Below, piece after piece: positions 1-5,446 of a DNA stretch of 5,522 bases (within the stretch, counting starts at the first letter, position 1; each line of letters starts with the position of its first letter). Made by a program: the position numbers and the translations under genes. The notes under the pieces are model-generated. The model made no database searches and was not told the DNA's origin. It worked only from the letters and a program-made list of their open reading frames with translations. The stretch is from Chloroflexota bacterium. GTDB taxonomy: Bacteria > Chloroflexota > Anaerolineae > Anaerolineales > UBA4823. The DNA lies in NCBI GenBank assembly GCA_023395675.1, contig JAEWYL010000039.1, positions 1 to 5,522 on the forward strand. The letters are read 5' to 3'.

Positions 1-9
1 GGCTGACCT

Positions 10-58
10 AAAATGCGGCATGGGCGGGCGTCAGCGACGCCCGCCCATCCCTCATTTT
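10..58 (-). terminator. Rho-independent terminator closing the minus-strand operon
   Basis: A 13-bp perfect GC-rich stem (20-32 with 36-48, loop AGC) lies just past the stop codon of the kinase gene. A second arm pair, AAAATG (10-15) with CATTTT (53-58), extends it across a small internal loop. Read on the minus strand the stem is followed by GCCGCATTTTAGG, giving a short U-tract. The position directly after the last gene and the stem strength make this the likely end of the operon. The A-rich arm on the other side could also let it stop transcription arriving on the plus strand. Confidence 0.8.
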
Positions 59-65
59 CCCCTGA

Positions 66-977
66 TTACGAGCCCGGCTTCTGCCGCAGCGGCGCGCCGT
101 AGGGCAGGCTGTCGCGTGCCCGCCCGATATGCACCGCAAACCAGGATAGGTCGCCGCTGCGCAGCCCGCCCAGCGCCCACTGCAGCTCCAGGGTAGCCGC
201 CCAGAAGCGCGCCCGCTCCAGGGCAGGGAGGATGCCGGGGTGATAGGGCAGCATGCGCTCCAGGAACCGCTCCCCAAAGGCGTCTATCACGGCGGCGAAA
301 TCTACCGCCGGATCGCCCAGCCCCGCCGTGCCGAAATCAATCACCCCGTTCAGGCAGTTGGCCTTAGGGTCGTAGATCAGGTGGTACTGCCCCAGGTCGC
401 CGTGGATCAGCGCCGGGCTGCAGTCCAGCGGCAGGCTGCCGTCCAGGACCGGCCGGAAGCGCCGCTCCACCCACTGCCGCTGGTGCGTCATCAGGTAAGG
501 GAACAGCTCCCCCTCCAGCCGGGCGTACATCTGCCGCCAGTCGTCCAGGCTGCGGGCCGCGCCGGAAGGGCCGATCTCGCTCCGCTCCGCCTCGGCGGCG
601 GGGATCGCATGCAGCTGCCTCAAGAAGCCGCCCAGCGCCTCCGCCAGCGCCTCCTGCTCGCGATCGGGGCGCGAGAAAATGTCCTCGCGAAAGAGCGCCC
701 GCCCCGGGATCATGCGGTAGGAGGCAAAGTTTGGGTGCAGCGCCAGTTCGGGGAGGGGCAGGGAGACGTACCGGCGCGCCAGCTCCAGCACCCGGGCCTC
801 GTGCTGCAGCACCTCTCCGGCCCAGGCGTCCTTCGGGAAGCGGAACACCCAGGCGTTGTCCAGGATCACCACGTCGTTCACCAGCCCATCCCGGTTCAGG
901 CGCGCCTGCGCGAACTGCAGCCCGGGGTAGGCGGCCTGGATCTCGTTCAGGTAGCGGGCAGGGATCGGGTCATCCAT
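66..977 (-). CDS. Aminoglycoside phosphotransferase (APH)-family kinase
   Basis: A 303-residue protein with the protein-kinase-like APH fold, expected to be cytoplasmic and to transfer phosphate from ATP to a small-molecule hydroxyl. Visible landmarks are VFRFPKD (44-50) with the probable ATP-binding Lys49, QHEARVLE with the helix-C glutamate (Glu60), a hinge-like YRMIPGRALF (87-96), the catalytic loop HGDLGQYHLIYD (192-203; Asp194 is the expected base) and the metal-binding VIDFGTAGLGDPAVDFA (212-228; Asp214). Position 199 is His where many APH enzymes have Asn; to my knowledge APH(2'')-type enzymes also carry His there, so this does not imply loss of activity. The ATG start is preceded by GAGGAG eight bases upstream. 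That site overlaps the upstream hydrolase stop codon, suggesting coupled translation. The true substrate could be an aminoglycoside, another antibiotic, a sugar or an amino alcohol. Family assignment is firm, substrate is open. Confidence 0.9.
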   Translation of the reverse strand: MDDPIPARYLNEIQAAYPGLQFAQARLNRDGLVNDVVILDNAWVFRFPKDAWAGEVLQHEARVLELARRYVSLPLPELALHPNFASYRMIPGRALFREDIFSRPDREQEALAEALGGFLRQLHAIPAAEAERSEIGPSGAARSLDDWRQMYARLEGELFPYLMTHQRQWVERRFRPVLDGSLPLDCSPALIHGDLGQYHLIYDPKANCLNGVIDFGTAGLGDPAVDFAAVIDAFGERFLERMLPYHPGILPALERARFWAATLELQWALGGLRSGDLSWFAVHIGRARDSLPYGAPLRQKPGS

Positions 978-988
978 GGCGCGGCTCC

Positions 989-2062
989 TCAGTCCTGCCG
1001 GACGACCAGCTCGTGGATGGGCCAGGCGATCTCCCCTGCACAGCCGCTCTGGTTGCCCAGGATCACCACGTCCACGTCCTGGCAGGGGAAGGAATACAGG
1101 CGGCAGCTGATCCCGCCCTCCTCCCCGGTGTGCCCGTAGCGCACCACCTCACCCTCTTCGTCCAGCAGGAATTCGCAGCCGTAGCCGTACATCCAGGAAT
1201 AGCCGCGGTGGCGCTCCGGCGTCTCCAGCACCTTCGGCGCGAGGGCTTCGCGCGTCATCTCGGGCGAGAGCAGCTCGCCCCGGCGCAGCGCCCGGATGAA
1301 GCGCAGCAGGTCCCCGGCGGTGGCGGTGGCCCCGCCGTCCGCGGCCGGGGAAGGGGTGAGCTCATACAGGTTCTTCTTCCAGCGGATGGGACGCCCGACC
1401 GGGCCCGGGAGGGGGATATAGCCCTCGGCGCTGCGGCGGGTGTTCTCCTCCAGGGAGAAGAAGCCCGAGGAGGCCATCCCTGCCCGGTCCAGCACCTCGC
1501 GCTGGATATACTCCGTCCAGCGCTCCCCGCTGGCCTTCTCGATCAGCATCCCCAGCAGGATATAGCTGGCGTTGCTGTAGCGGAAGCCCTCGCCCGGAGG
1601 GGCCAGGGGCTCTTGATAGGCGAAGAGCGGCAGGTAGTCGGGGTTGTCTCGCAGCAGGTAAAGCGGGTGTTCCCGGGCCAGGGCCTCCCAGGCGTCCTCG
1701 CCGGCCTCGTTTTCGTCAAACCAGTCCGGGATGCCGCCGGTCATGGTGAGCAGGTGGTAGACGGTCACGTCCGGGCGCAGCTTCGTCCCCTGCAGGCCGA
1801 GGGCCTCCACCACGCCGGTCTCCAAACTCAGCCGCCCGGACTCGACCAGCTGCAGCACGGCTGCGGCGGTGAACATTTTGGAGATCGAGGCGATGCGGAA
1901 GCGCGTCTCCAGCGTGTTGAAGATCCTCCAGGACCGGTTGGCGTAGCCCAGCGCCTCGCTGAAAATGCGTTCGTCGCCGCGCTGCACCAGGACCACGCCG
2001 GAGAATGCGTCGCTGCGGGCTTTTTCCGCCAGCAGGGCGGTCAGTTGCGCGTAGAGCGGCAT
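989..2062 (-). CDS. Beta-lactamase-family serine hydrolase (class C / PBP4*-like fold)
   Basis: A 357-residue protein of the beta-lactamase/DD-peptidase/esterase superfamily. The three active-site elements are visible: SISK at 59-62 with Ser59 as nucleophile and Lys62, YSN at 162-164 (Tyr162 as likely general base), and HTG at 311-313, which replaces the KTG of classical beta-lactamases. HTG is common in the EstB-like and D-amino-acid-peptidase branches. The family signature LLTMTGGIPDW (104-114) is also clear. No signal peptide or membrane segment is seen at the N-terminus, so the enzyme looks cytoplasmic; this argues against a periplasmic cell-wall role and for ester or peptide hydrolysis. 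The start lies 15 bases after the DinB-like gene. Its ribosome binding site is weak: AGGAG sits 12 bases away, and GGGGA six bases away. Coupling to the upstream gene is therefore likely. Confidence 0.92.
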   Translation of the reverse strand: MPLYAQLTALLAEKARSDAFSGVVLVQRGDERIFSEALGYANRSWRIFNTLETRFRIASISKMFTAAAVLQLVESGRLSLETGVVEALGLQGTKLRPDVTVYHLLTMTGGIPDWFDENEAGEDAWEALAREHPLYLLRDNPDYLPLFAYQEPLAPPGEGFRYSNASYILLGMLIEKASGERWTEYIQREVLDRAGMASSGFFSLEENTRRSAEGYIPLPGPVGRPIRWKKNLYELTPSPAADGGATATAGDLLRFIRALRRGELLSPEMTREALAPKVLETPERHRGYSWMYGYGCEFLLDEEGEVVRYGHTGEEGGISCRLYSFPCQDVDVVILGNQSGCAGEIAWPIHELVVRQD

Positions 2063-2077
2063 AGCCGGTCCCCGCTC

Positions 2078-2596
2078 CTATCCGCCTGCGCCCGCCGCAT
2101 GGGCGGTGAAATAAATCTGCCAGGGGCCGCAGCCCTCGATAAATGGCTGCATCATGGCCCGTTCGGCCTGCACCGTGTGCATCAGGTCGTGCCCAGCCCA
2201 CTCGTGCAGCAGCTCGCTCAGCGTCACCGGGCCCAGCTCCGCGTGCCGGGCGCGCTGGGTCAGGTCCTCCTCCGCCACCTCGGCCAGCAGGTCCAGGCTC
2301 TCGGCTCTCATGCGGGCAAAGCGCGCCGCCATGCCTGCCGGGGGCGTATCGCCCGCCTGCGAGCCTTCCCGCTCCGGGTCAAAAGCCGGGAAATCCTGCC
2401 CGTCCAGCAGGGCCCGCACCCGGAACTGGAAAACGCTCTCGGTATCCATCAAATGCTGCAGGCACTCCACCGCCGACCATTCGCCCGGGGCCGGCGGGCG
2501 CTTCAGCAGCGCCTCGGGCAGGTTCGCCCCCAGCTCGGTCCAGCGCGCCGGGGTGGAGGACAGCACCGCGCGTGTCCATGCAATCGGGTTATCCAT
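2078..2596 (-). CDS. DinB/YfiT-superfamily protein
   Basis: A 172-residue protein of the DinB-like four-helix-bundle superfamily. These proteins usually bind a divalent metal and act as thiol S-transferases (bacillithiol- or mycothiol-type) or related enzymes; this DinB is not the DNA polymerase of the same name. The metal-ligand pattern is complete: His48 in GEWSAVECLQHLMDTE, and His136 and His140 in HEWAGHDLMHTVQAE (HxxxH). Length is typical. I chose the ATG at 2596 over an upstream in-frame codon because AGGAGGG stands just ahead of it at 2603-2609 and the extra upstream residues are low-quality, Arg-rich sequence that crosses a hairpin. It is the first gene of a tight run with the hydrolase and kinase genes. 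The reaction cannot be told from sequence alone. Confidence 0.9.
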   Translation of the reverse strand: MDNPIAWTRAVLSSTPARWTELGANLPEALLKRPPAPGEWSAVECLQHLMDTESVFQFRVRALLDGQDFPAFDPEREGSQAGDTPPAGMAARFARMRAESLDLLAEVAEEDLTQRARHAELGPVTLSELLHEWAGHDLMHTVQAERAMMQPFIEGCGPWQIYFTAHAAGAGG

Positions 2597-2602
2597 CGCT
2601 TT

Positions 2603-2609
2603 CCCTCCT
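2603..2609 (-). promoter_or_regulatory. Ribosome binding site deciding the DinB-like start
   Basis: On the minus strand AGGAGGG lies six bases before the ATG at 2596. This near-perfect anti-16S match fixes the start and excludes the longer reading frame that begins at 2728. Confidence 0.8.
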
Positions 2610-2656
2610 GTTTCGTTGATTTCGGCTCGGGTTCGGGGCCCGCTCTCCTGAATCAA

Positions 2657-2678
2657 ACGGCGGCGTAGAAGCCGCCGT
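2657..2678 (-). terminator. Hairpin between the cysteine-rich gene and the DinB-like gene
   Basis: An 8-bp perfect stem, ACGGCGGC with GCCGCCGT, and a six-base loop begins about 20 bases after the stop codon of the cysteine-rich gene. On the minus strand it is followed by TTTGATTC, a poor U-tract. It may be a weak terminator that allows read-through into the DinB-like gene, or an RNA-stabilising intercistronic stem. I found no convincing separate promoter in the roughly 60 bases that follow, which favours partial read-through. Confidence 0.55.
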
Positions 2679-2699
2679 CCCGGTAATCCTGCCTGCTGC

Positions 2700-3014
2700 T
2701 CAATCCTTCGAGAGCCGGATGGCGGCATCCACCGGCAGGTTCAGGCCCGCCGCCACCTCCACCGCCTTGATAATGCCGGCGGGGACCGGGCAGGCCGCGT
2801 GACTGCAGTATTTCGCCCCCAGCTCCAGGGTGAGGGGCGTGTTCCGGCGGTGGGAGATCTCCCGGAAGGGGTCCACCTCCGCCAGCTCCGCCGCCAGCTT
2901 TTGGATCGCCCTGCACTCGCTCTCGATGGTGAGGCGGCAGAGCGGGCCGTCCATGTGCGCTTTGACCGTGGTGTTGAAGCCGCAAGCGCCTGCCTGAATG
3001 TGTGCTGTTGCCAA
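2700..3014 (-). CDS. Small cysteine-rich conserved protein, DUF6951-like
   Basis: A 104-residue protein with five cysteines, at 11, 26, 34, 70 and 75, and His72. They sit in the blocks ACGFNT, CRLTIESEC and KYCSHAACPVPAGI. The spacing suggests a bound metal or a redox or Fe-S site, but no enzyme motif is evident. I recall it as resembling the small uncharacterised DUF6951-type family; I could not check this and function is unknown. There is no signal peptide or membrane segment. The start is TTG: a GGAGGA site at 3019-3024 lies four bases upstream, the frame has no ATG before residue 21, and CGF near the N-terminus looks like conserved core. It has its own predicted promoter about 75 bases upstream and may be partly cotranscribed with the DinB-like gene. 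Confidence 0.8.
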   Translation of the reverse strand: MATAHIQAGACGFNTTVKAHMDGPLCRLTIESECRAIQKLAAELAEVDPFREISHRRNTPLTLELGAKYCSHAACPVPAGIIKAVEVAAGLNLPVDAAIRLSKD

Positions 3015-3018
3015 GGGG

Positions 3019-3024
3019 TCCTCC
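3019..3024 (-). promoter_or_regulatory. Ribosome binding site supporting a TTG start
   Basis: GGAGGA on the minus strand, followed by CCCC and then TTG at 3014. The strong site explains how a non-ATG start is used for the cysteine-rich protein. Confidence 0.7.
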
Positions 3025-3074
3025 AGAACTCTCGAAGCGCGTCTTAAGCAGCTCCGCGCCAGACCAAATGATAG

Positions 3075-3099
3075 CCGGATAGACGCATATTGTATCCGG
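3075..3099. repeat. Inverted repeat over the -10 box, candidate operator
   Basis: CCGGATA (3075-3081) and TATCCGG (3093-3099) form a perfect 7-bp inverted repeat with an 11-base centre. The centre and right arm cover the predicted -10 box and start point of the minus-strand promoter. Arm centres are about 18 bases apart, close to two helical turns, as expected for a dimeric repressor. It could instead form a small hairpin at the 5' end of the transcript. Confidence 0.4.
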
Positions 3100-3117
3100 T
3101 TTGAGGGCTGCGGGCAA
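3089..3117 (-). promoter_or_regulatory. Predicted sigma-70-type promoter of the cysteine-rich gene
   Basis: On the minus strand TTGCCC (3117-3112) and TACAAT (3094-3089) are separated by exactly 17 bases, with an expected start near 3082. That leaves a leader of about 68 bases before the TTG codon. The -10 box matches the consensus at five of six positions and the -35 at four of six. Confidence 0.5.
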
Positions 3118-3258
3118 TCATGTCGCGCCGCCGGGGCGGGGCATCAGGTTGTGAATGGGGTATTTTGGGCGCGGCTGAGACACGCACTTCAACCATTTTT
3201 GAACGCTCCCCGCGCCCGGACCTCGAAATTCCGGAATAAAATGCTGATTTTTCAGGGA
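3118..3258. other. Intergenic stretch between divergent promoters
   Basis: No gene is supported here. The stretch is mixed, with GC-rich (3122-3142) and A/T-rich (3228-3252) segments. It holds a nested inverted repeat: GGGCGCGG (3167-3174) with CCGCGCCC (3210-3217), and inside it TTCAA (3188-3192) with TTGAA (3199-3203). This may be an operator or a structural element between the two transcription units, but neither arm pair matches a site I know. Confidence 0.35.
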
Positions 3259-3287
3259 TTGACAGAACATTTGTTCTATGATATGTT
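3259..3287 (+). promoter_or_regulatory. Strong sigma-70-type promoter of the macro-like operon
   Basis: TTGACA (3259-3264) and TATGTT (3282-3287) are separated by exactly 17 bases, a near-consensus promoter in a locally A/T-rich patch. The expected start is near 3294. A LexA-type palindrome fills most of the spacer, so a bound repressor would block RNA polymerase directly. TGTTCTATG is also repeated directly at 3272-3280 and 3284-3292, giving a second half-site 12 bases further on, over the -10 box. Confidence 0.75.
3264..3277. promoter_or_regulatory. LexA (SOS)-type operator, GAAC-N4-GTTC
   Basis: AGAACATTTGTTCT has perfect 6-base arms, AGAACA and TGTTCT, around a TT centre. It contains the GAAC-N4-GTTC core of the Bacillus/Actinobacteria-type LexA (DinR) box. 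It starts on the last base of the -35 hexamer and lies in the promoter spacer, the classic position for repression. A copy differing at one base lies at 5447-5460. Assignment to LexA follows from the motif; no LexA gene is in the window. Confidence 0.65.
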
Positions 3288-3422
3288 CTATGTATTCCAG
3301 GTCTCAATGGTCGAATTTGCACTGGCAGGACCTGAACAACCTGGTGGAACCTTTTCATCTTACCCTGTCAGAACCTAGAAATGGAAGAAGCTATGCCTAC
3401 AATTGAAGACCGTACGAGTACA

Positions 3423-3466
3423 GCCGGCCTGGGCCGGCCAGGCGAAAGCCTGGAATGGAGGGGCTG
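3423..3466 (+). promoter_or_regulatory. Structured leader that could mask the ribosome binding site
   Basis: Two GC-rich hairpins abut here: GCCGGC (3423-3428) with GCCGGC (3433-3438) around loop CTGG, and CCAGGC (3438-3443) with GCCTGG (3448-3453) around a GAAA tetraloop. The GAAA loop is of the stable GNRA class. In addition CAGCC (3421-3425) can pair with GGCTG (3462-3466), which overlaps the GGAGGGG ribosome binding site (3457-3463). Bases 3423-3425 cannot be in both pairings, so two alternative folds, one masking the site, are possible. No known riboswitch class is recognised. Confidence 0.4.
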
Positions 3467-3468
3467 CC

Positions 3469-3702
3469 ATGGACCCCAATGACCTGATCGATTCCATCGT
3501 GGATGCCATAGACTACGCCGAGATCGCCCGTGACGCCCAGGGATTGACGAAAGCGCGCCGTCTGCTCAATAACGACCTGCGCCAGGCCATTGACCTGTAC
3601 GTACAGGAGGAAGTGGCCCGGGCGGTGAAGCAGACGGCCTGGAGGGGGCGGGGACTCCCCGCTTCCAGGGAGGCGAGAGGATATGCCAGTCATTCAGGAT
3701 GA
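3469..3702 (+). CDS. Hypothetical 77-residue protein, first gene of the macro-like operon
   Basis: No family recognised. The N-terminal two thirds (about 1-57) look helical and acidic to mixed, from MDPNDLIDSIVDAIDYAEIA through LNNDLRQAIDLYVQEEVARAV. The last 20 residues are basic and glycine-rich, probably disordered. There is no signal peptide or membrane segment. The ATG at 3469 was chosen because GGAGGGG (3457-3463) lies just before it; longer readings in this frame need a TTG at 3403 without a site. The stop overlaps the next gene by 20 bases, which suggests translational coupling and joint function, perhaps as a small partner protein. The second half of the frame partly serves as ribosome binding region for the next gene, so its extreme C-terminus may be under little constraint. 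Confidence 0.7.
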   Translation: MDPNDLIDSIVDAIDYAEIARDAQGLTKARRLLNNDLRQAIDLYVQEEVARAVKQTAWRGRGLPASREARGYASHSG

Positions 3703-4393
3703 CCTGTGGAAGCACCCGGGCCACCCGGGGATGATCGTAGTGACCGGCCACGCTGCGCTGGAGCCGGACCGGCGCCTGTTCATGGGCTACGGCCCGGGCC
3801 AGGAGGCAGTCCAGCGCATCCCCGGCATCGAGCTGCAGTGCGGAGAGGCGGTGCTGCAGCACGCGCAGGATGGGGTGTACGGCTTTCTGCCTGTGCGGCC
3901 CTCCCGCCCCGAGGAGCGCCTGATCGGTTTCGGCCTGTTCCAGACCCGCTACCGCTGGGACGAGGCCCCCGATCCCGAGCTGATCCGCTACTCCATGGAC
4001 TGCCTGCGCGCCTACCTGGATGAGAACGGCGGGCTGAAGGTGCGCATGAATTTCCCGGCCGCGGGCGAGGGCAGCCTGGACGCCGAGGCGGTGGCCCCCC
4101 TGCTGCTGCCCGTCCCCTCCAATGTCACCATCTGCCACCAGGGAGAGGTGCGCCAGTCGGGCCCCTCCAGCTTCCTGGGCTTCAAAGAGCTCTATCTGGA
4201 GGTCGAGCGCATGTTGATGGAAGGCCGCTTCAACAGCTCGGTCGAGTACCTGGTGCAGCACGGCTACGACATCCAGAGCGCCATGGAGCAGGCGCGGGCG
4301 GTCGAGCGCTGCATGCGCGAGCGCAACGATACCGAGACGCGCCGGGTGCGCGAGTGGCGCAGGAGCCATTCCATGCGCGCCAGCTCCGGCTGA
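3683..4393 (+). CDS. Divergent macro-domain-like protein with helical C-terminal extension
   Basis: A 236-residue protein. Residues 17-152 follow the layout I associate with a divergent group of macro domains (ADP-ribose-binding or -hydrolysing folds): a first strand MIVVTGHAAL (17-26), the segment RLFMGYGPGQEAVQRIPGI (31-49) in place of the MGxGxA loop, strand YGFLPVRP, the segment LIGFGLFQTRYRW (80-92), and FPAAGEGSLDAEAVAPLL (124-141) in place of the PGIGxGGL loop. Both putative ligand loops keep small residues and glycines. The usual N-A-A-N motif is absent. Residues about 162-225 form predicted helices rich in Glu and Arg, with no recognised domain. The start is supported by AGAGG at 3676-3680 and overlap with the preceding gene. 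It is probably cytoplasmic. A role in removing ADP-ribose or sensing NAD metabolites is inference; the macro assignment itself is moderate. Confidence 0.65.
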   Translation: MPVIQDDLWKHPGHPGMIVVTGHAALEPDRRLFMGYGPGQEAVQRIPGIELQCGEAVLQHAQDGVYGFLPVRPSRPEERLIGFGLFQTRYRWDEAPDPELIRYSMDCLRAYLDENGGLKVRMNFPAAGEGSLDAEAVAPLLLPVPSNVTICHQGEVRQSGPSSFLGFKELYLEVERMLMEGRFNSSVEYLVQHGYDIQSAMEQARAVERCMRERNDTETRRVREWRRSHSMRASSG

Positions 4394-4400
4394 GCTGGAC

Positions 4401-4449
4401 CACAGACAAAAAAATCCGGCGCCCCAGGCGCCGGATATTTTTGTCTGTG
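4401..4449. terminator. Two-way Rho-independent terminator between convergent genes
   Basis: A near-symmetric structure. CACAGACAAAAA (4401-4412) pairs with TTTTTGTCTGTG (4438-4449), enclosing a 9-bp stem TCCGGCGCC (4415-4423) with GGCGCCGGA (4427-4435) around loop CCA. Both strands present a GC stem followed by a T-run, so it can stop the macro-like operon from the left and the SSB-tailed gene from the right. It sits seven bases after one stop codon and 27 bases after the other. Confidence 0.92.
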
Positions 4450-4476
4450 ATATGGGGGGTGAAAAACGCTTCCCGC

Positions 4477-5331
4477 TTAGAAGGGGATCTCCTCCTCGTT
4501 CGGGAGGCCGATCTCGTGATACTCGTCCATCATCCCCTGCTCCAGCAGGGCGGGCTCCTTCCAGGCGTTCAGCCAGTCGTTTGCCTGGTCCTGCAGGTCC
4601 GCCATCAGGGCGGCCACTTCGTTGCCCACGAAGAGGTTCGCCATCAGGTCGTCGTTCAGGCGCTCGCTGACATAGGCCGAAATGGGCGTGATCGGGCTCT
4701 GCGCGCCGGGCTTGCCCACGTTGATCGCCTGGCGCTCCTTGCCGAAGGTCCCCAGCGAGAGATAGAAACACCAGGCGGGGACGCCCGGCGCCACCCGCCA
4801 GCGCAGCTGGGCCGTGGCCTTGTTCCAGCGGGCGAAGGCGTCCAGCAGGTTGCGCGCCTGGTAGCCCTTGGCGGTCAGGATCACCGGCCCCCAGGGGACG
4901 AACTGCTTCGAGCCGTTCTCGCCGCGCGCCTCAGCCATGTAGGCCAGCACCTGCAGGTGCCGGCGCCCGCCCTCCACGTATTCGGTGGTGCGCTTGCCGT
5001 CGGTCAGCCAGGATTCGCGCTTCCCGATGGGCGCCACGATGACGTGCCGGTTGGTGTAGGCCTCGAATTCCCCGCCGTCGCGGCTGGCGATGGTGACCAG
5101 CTTCCAATCCGAGGGGATCGAGAGCCCCTGCTGGTCGGTCATGGACTGCATATCCTCGGCTTTGCAGGCCCAACCGCCGTAATACAGGGCTCCGCCCTGC
5201 GATTTGTAGCTGGCCTGCCCGTTCAGGGCCCAGACGTACACCACCGGGAAGGGCAGCTCCACGCTTTCACTGGAGCGCATTCCAAGGTCGAGCTTGCGGG
5301 CCAGGGTGGGATCCAACGTGATCGGTTCCAT
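4477..5331 (-). CDS. Putative single-stranded-DNA-binding-type protein with SSB-like acidic tail
   Basis: A 284-residue protein whose family I do not recognise. Its last residues, LPNEEEIPF, closely match the acidic tip of bacterial SSB (DDDIPF), which docks SSB onto repair and replication proteins. The body is mixed strand-rich sequence with many aromatics (VVYVWALNG 30-38, YYGGWACKAED 50-60, GPVILTAKGYQARNLLDAFARW 148-169, WCFYLSLGTFG 187-197), consistent with a nucleic-acid-binding fold of phage-SSB type. Residues 220-265 are helical and link to the tail. The ATG at 5331 was chosen because AGGAG lies eight bases upstream and the predicted promoter and operator lie inside any longer frame, which would need a TTG at 5481. 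It faces the macro-like gene and shares its operator type. The ssDNA-binding role rests on the tail and context, so it is moderate. Confidence 0.6.
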   Translation of the reverse strand: MEPITLDPTLARKLDLGMRSSESVELPFPVVYVWALNGQASYKSQGGALYYGGWACKAEDMQSMTDQQGLSIPSDWKLVTIASRDGGEFEAYTNRHVIVAPIGKRESWLTDGKRTTEYVEGGRRHLQVLAYMAEARGENGSKQFVPWGPVILTAKGYQARNLLDAFARWNKATAQLRWRVAPGVPAWCFYLSLGTFGKERQAINVGKPGAQSPITPISAYVSERLNDDLMANLFVGNEVAALMADLQDQANDWLNAWKEPALLEQGMMDEYHEIGLPNEEEIPF

Positions 5332-5416
5332 TCTTTCTACTCCTATTCTACTTTTGGCTGGTTCGAATGCTGGTCTTGGCTGGTACATCACATTTTCCGG
5401 AATCCTGCTTGGCTGA

Positions 5417-5439
5417 GGCTCTTCAGCTAAAAAAGAGCC
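5417..5439 (-). repeat. Leader hairpin upstream of the SSB-tailed gene
   Basis: GGCTCTT (5417-5423) and AAGAGCC (5433-5439) form a perfect 7-bp inverted repeat with a 9-base loop. It falls in the first 30 bases of the predicted minus-strand transcript. No T-run follows on the minus strand, so it is more likely a 5'-end stabilising stem than a terminator. Confidence 0.45.
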
Positions 5440-5446
5440 CTTATCT

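Noticed and set aside
2078..2596. DinB name suggesting an SOS DNA polymerase.
   Set aside because: The HxxxH metal motif and 172-residue length fit the DinB/YfiT helical superfamily. No polymerase motifs exist and no LexA-type box precedes the gene.
731..2668. Very long open frame (645 codons) on the plus strand, plus other long antisense frames such as 240-1139.
   Set aside because: They lie opposite genes with complete active-site motifs. Their translations are Gly/Ala/Arg/Pro/Gln-rich without domains, as expected for GC-rich antisense frames.
3278..3406. Short plus-strand frame of 42 codons with protein-like composition just after the -35 box.
   Set aside because: Its first ATG overlaps the -10 region, the next ATG (3290) precedes the predicted transcript start, and there is no ribosome binding site. 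It may be a remnant at most.
5360..5370. GGTTCGAATGC, resembling a tRNA T-loop.
   Set aside because: The flanking five bases on each side do not pair and no acceptor, D or anticodon arms are present.
4354..5430. Plus-strand frame of 358 codons and minus-strand frame 3566-4771 across the macro-like region.
   Set aside because: Both run through the two-way terminator, lack a ribosome binding site and are the complements of better-supported genes.
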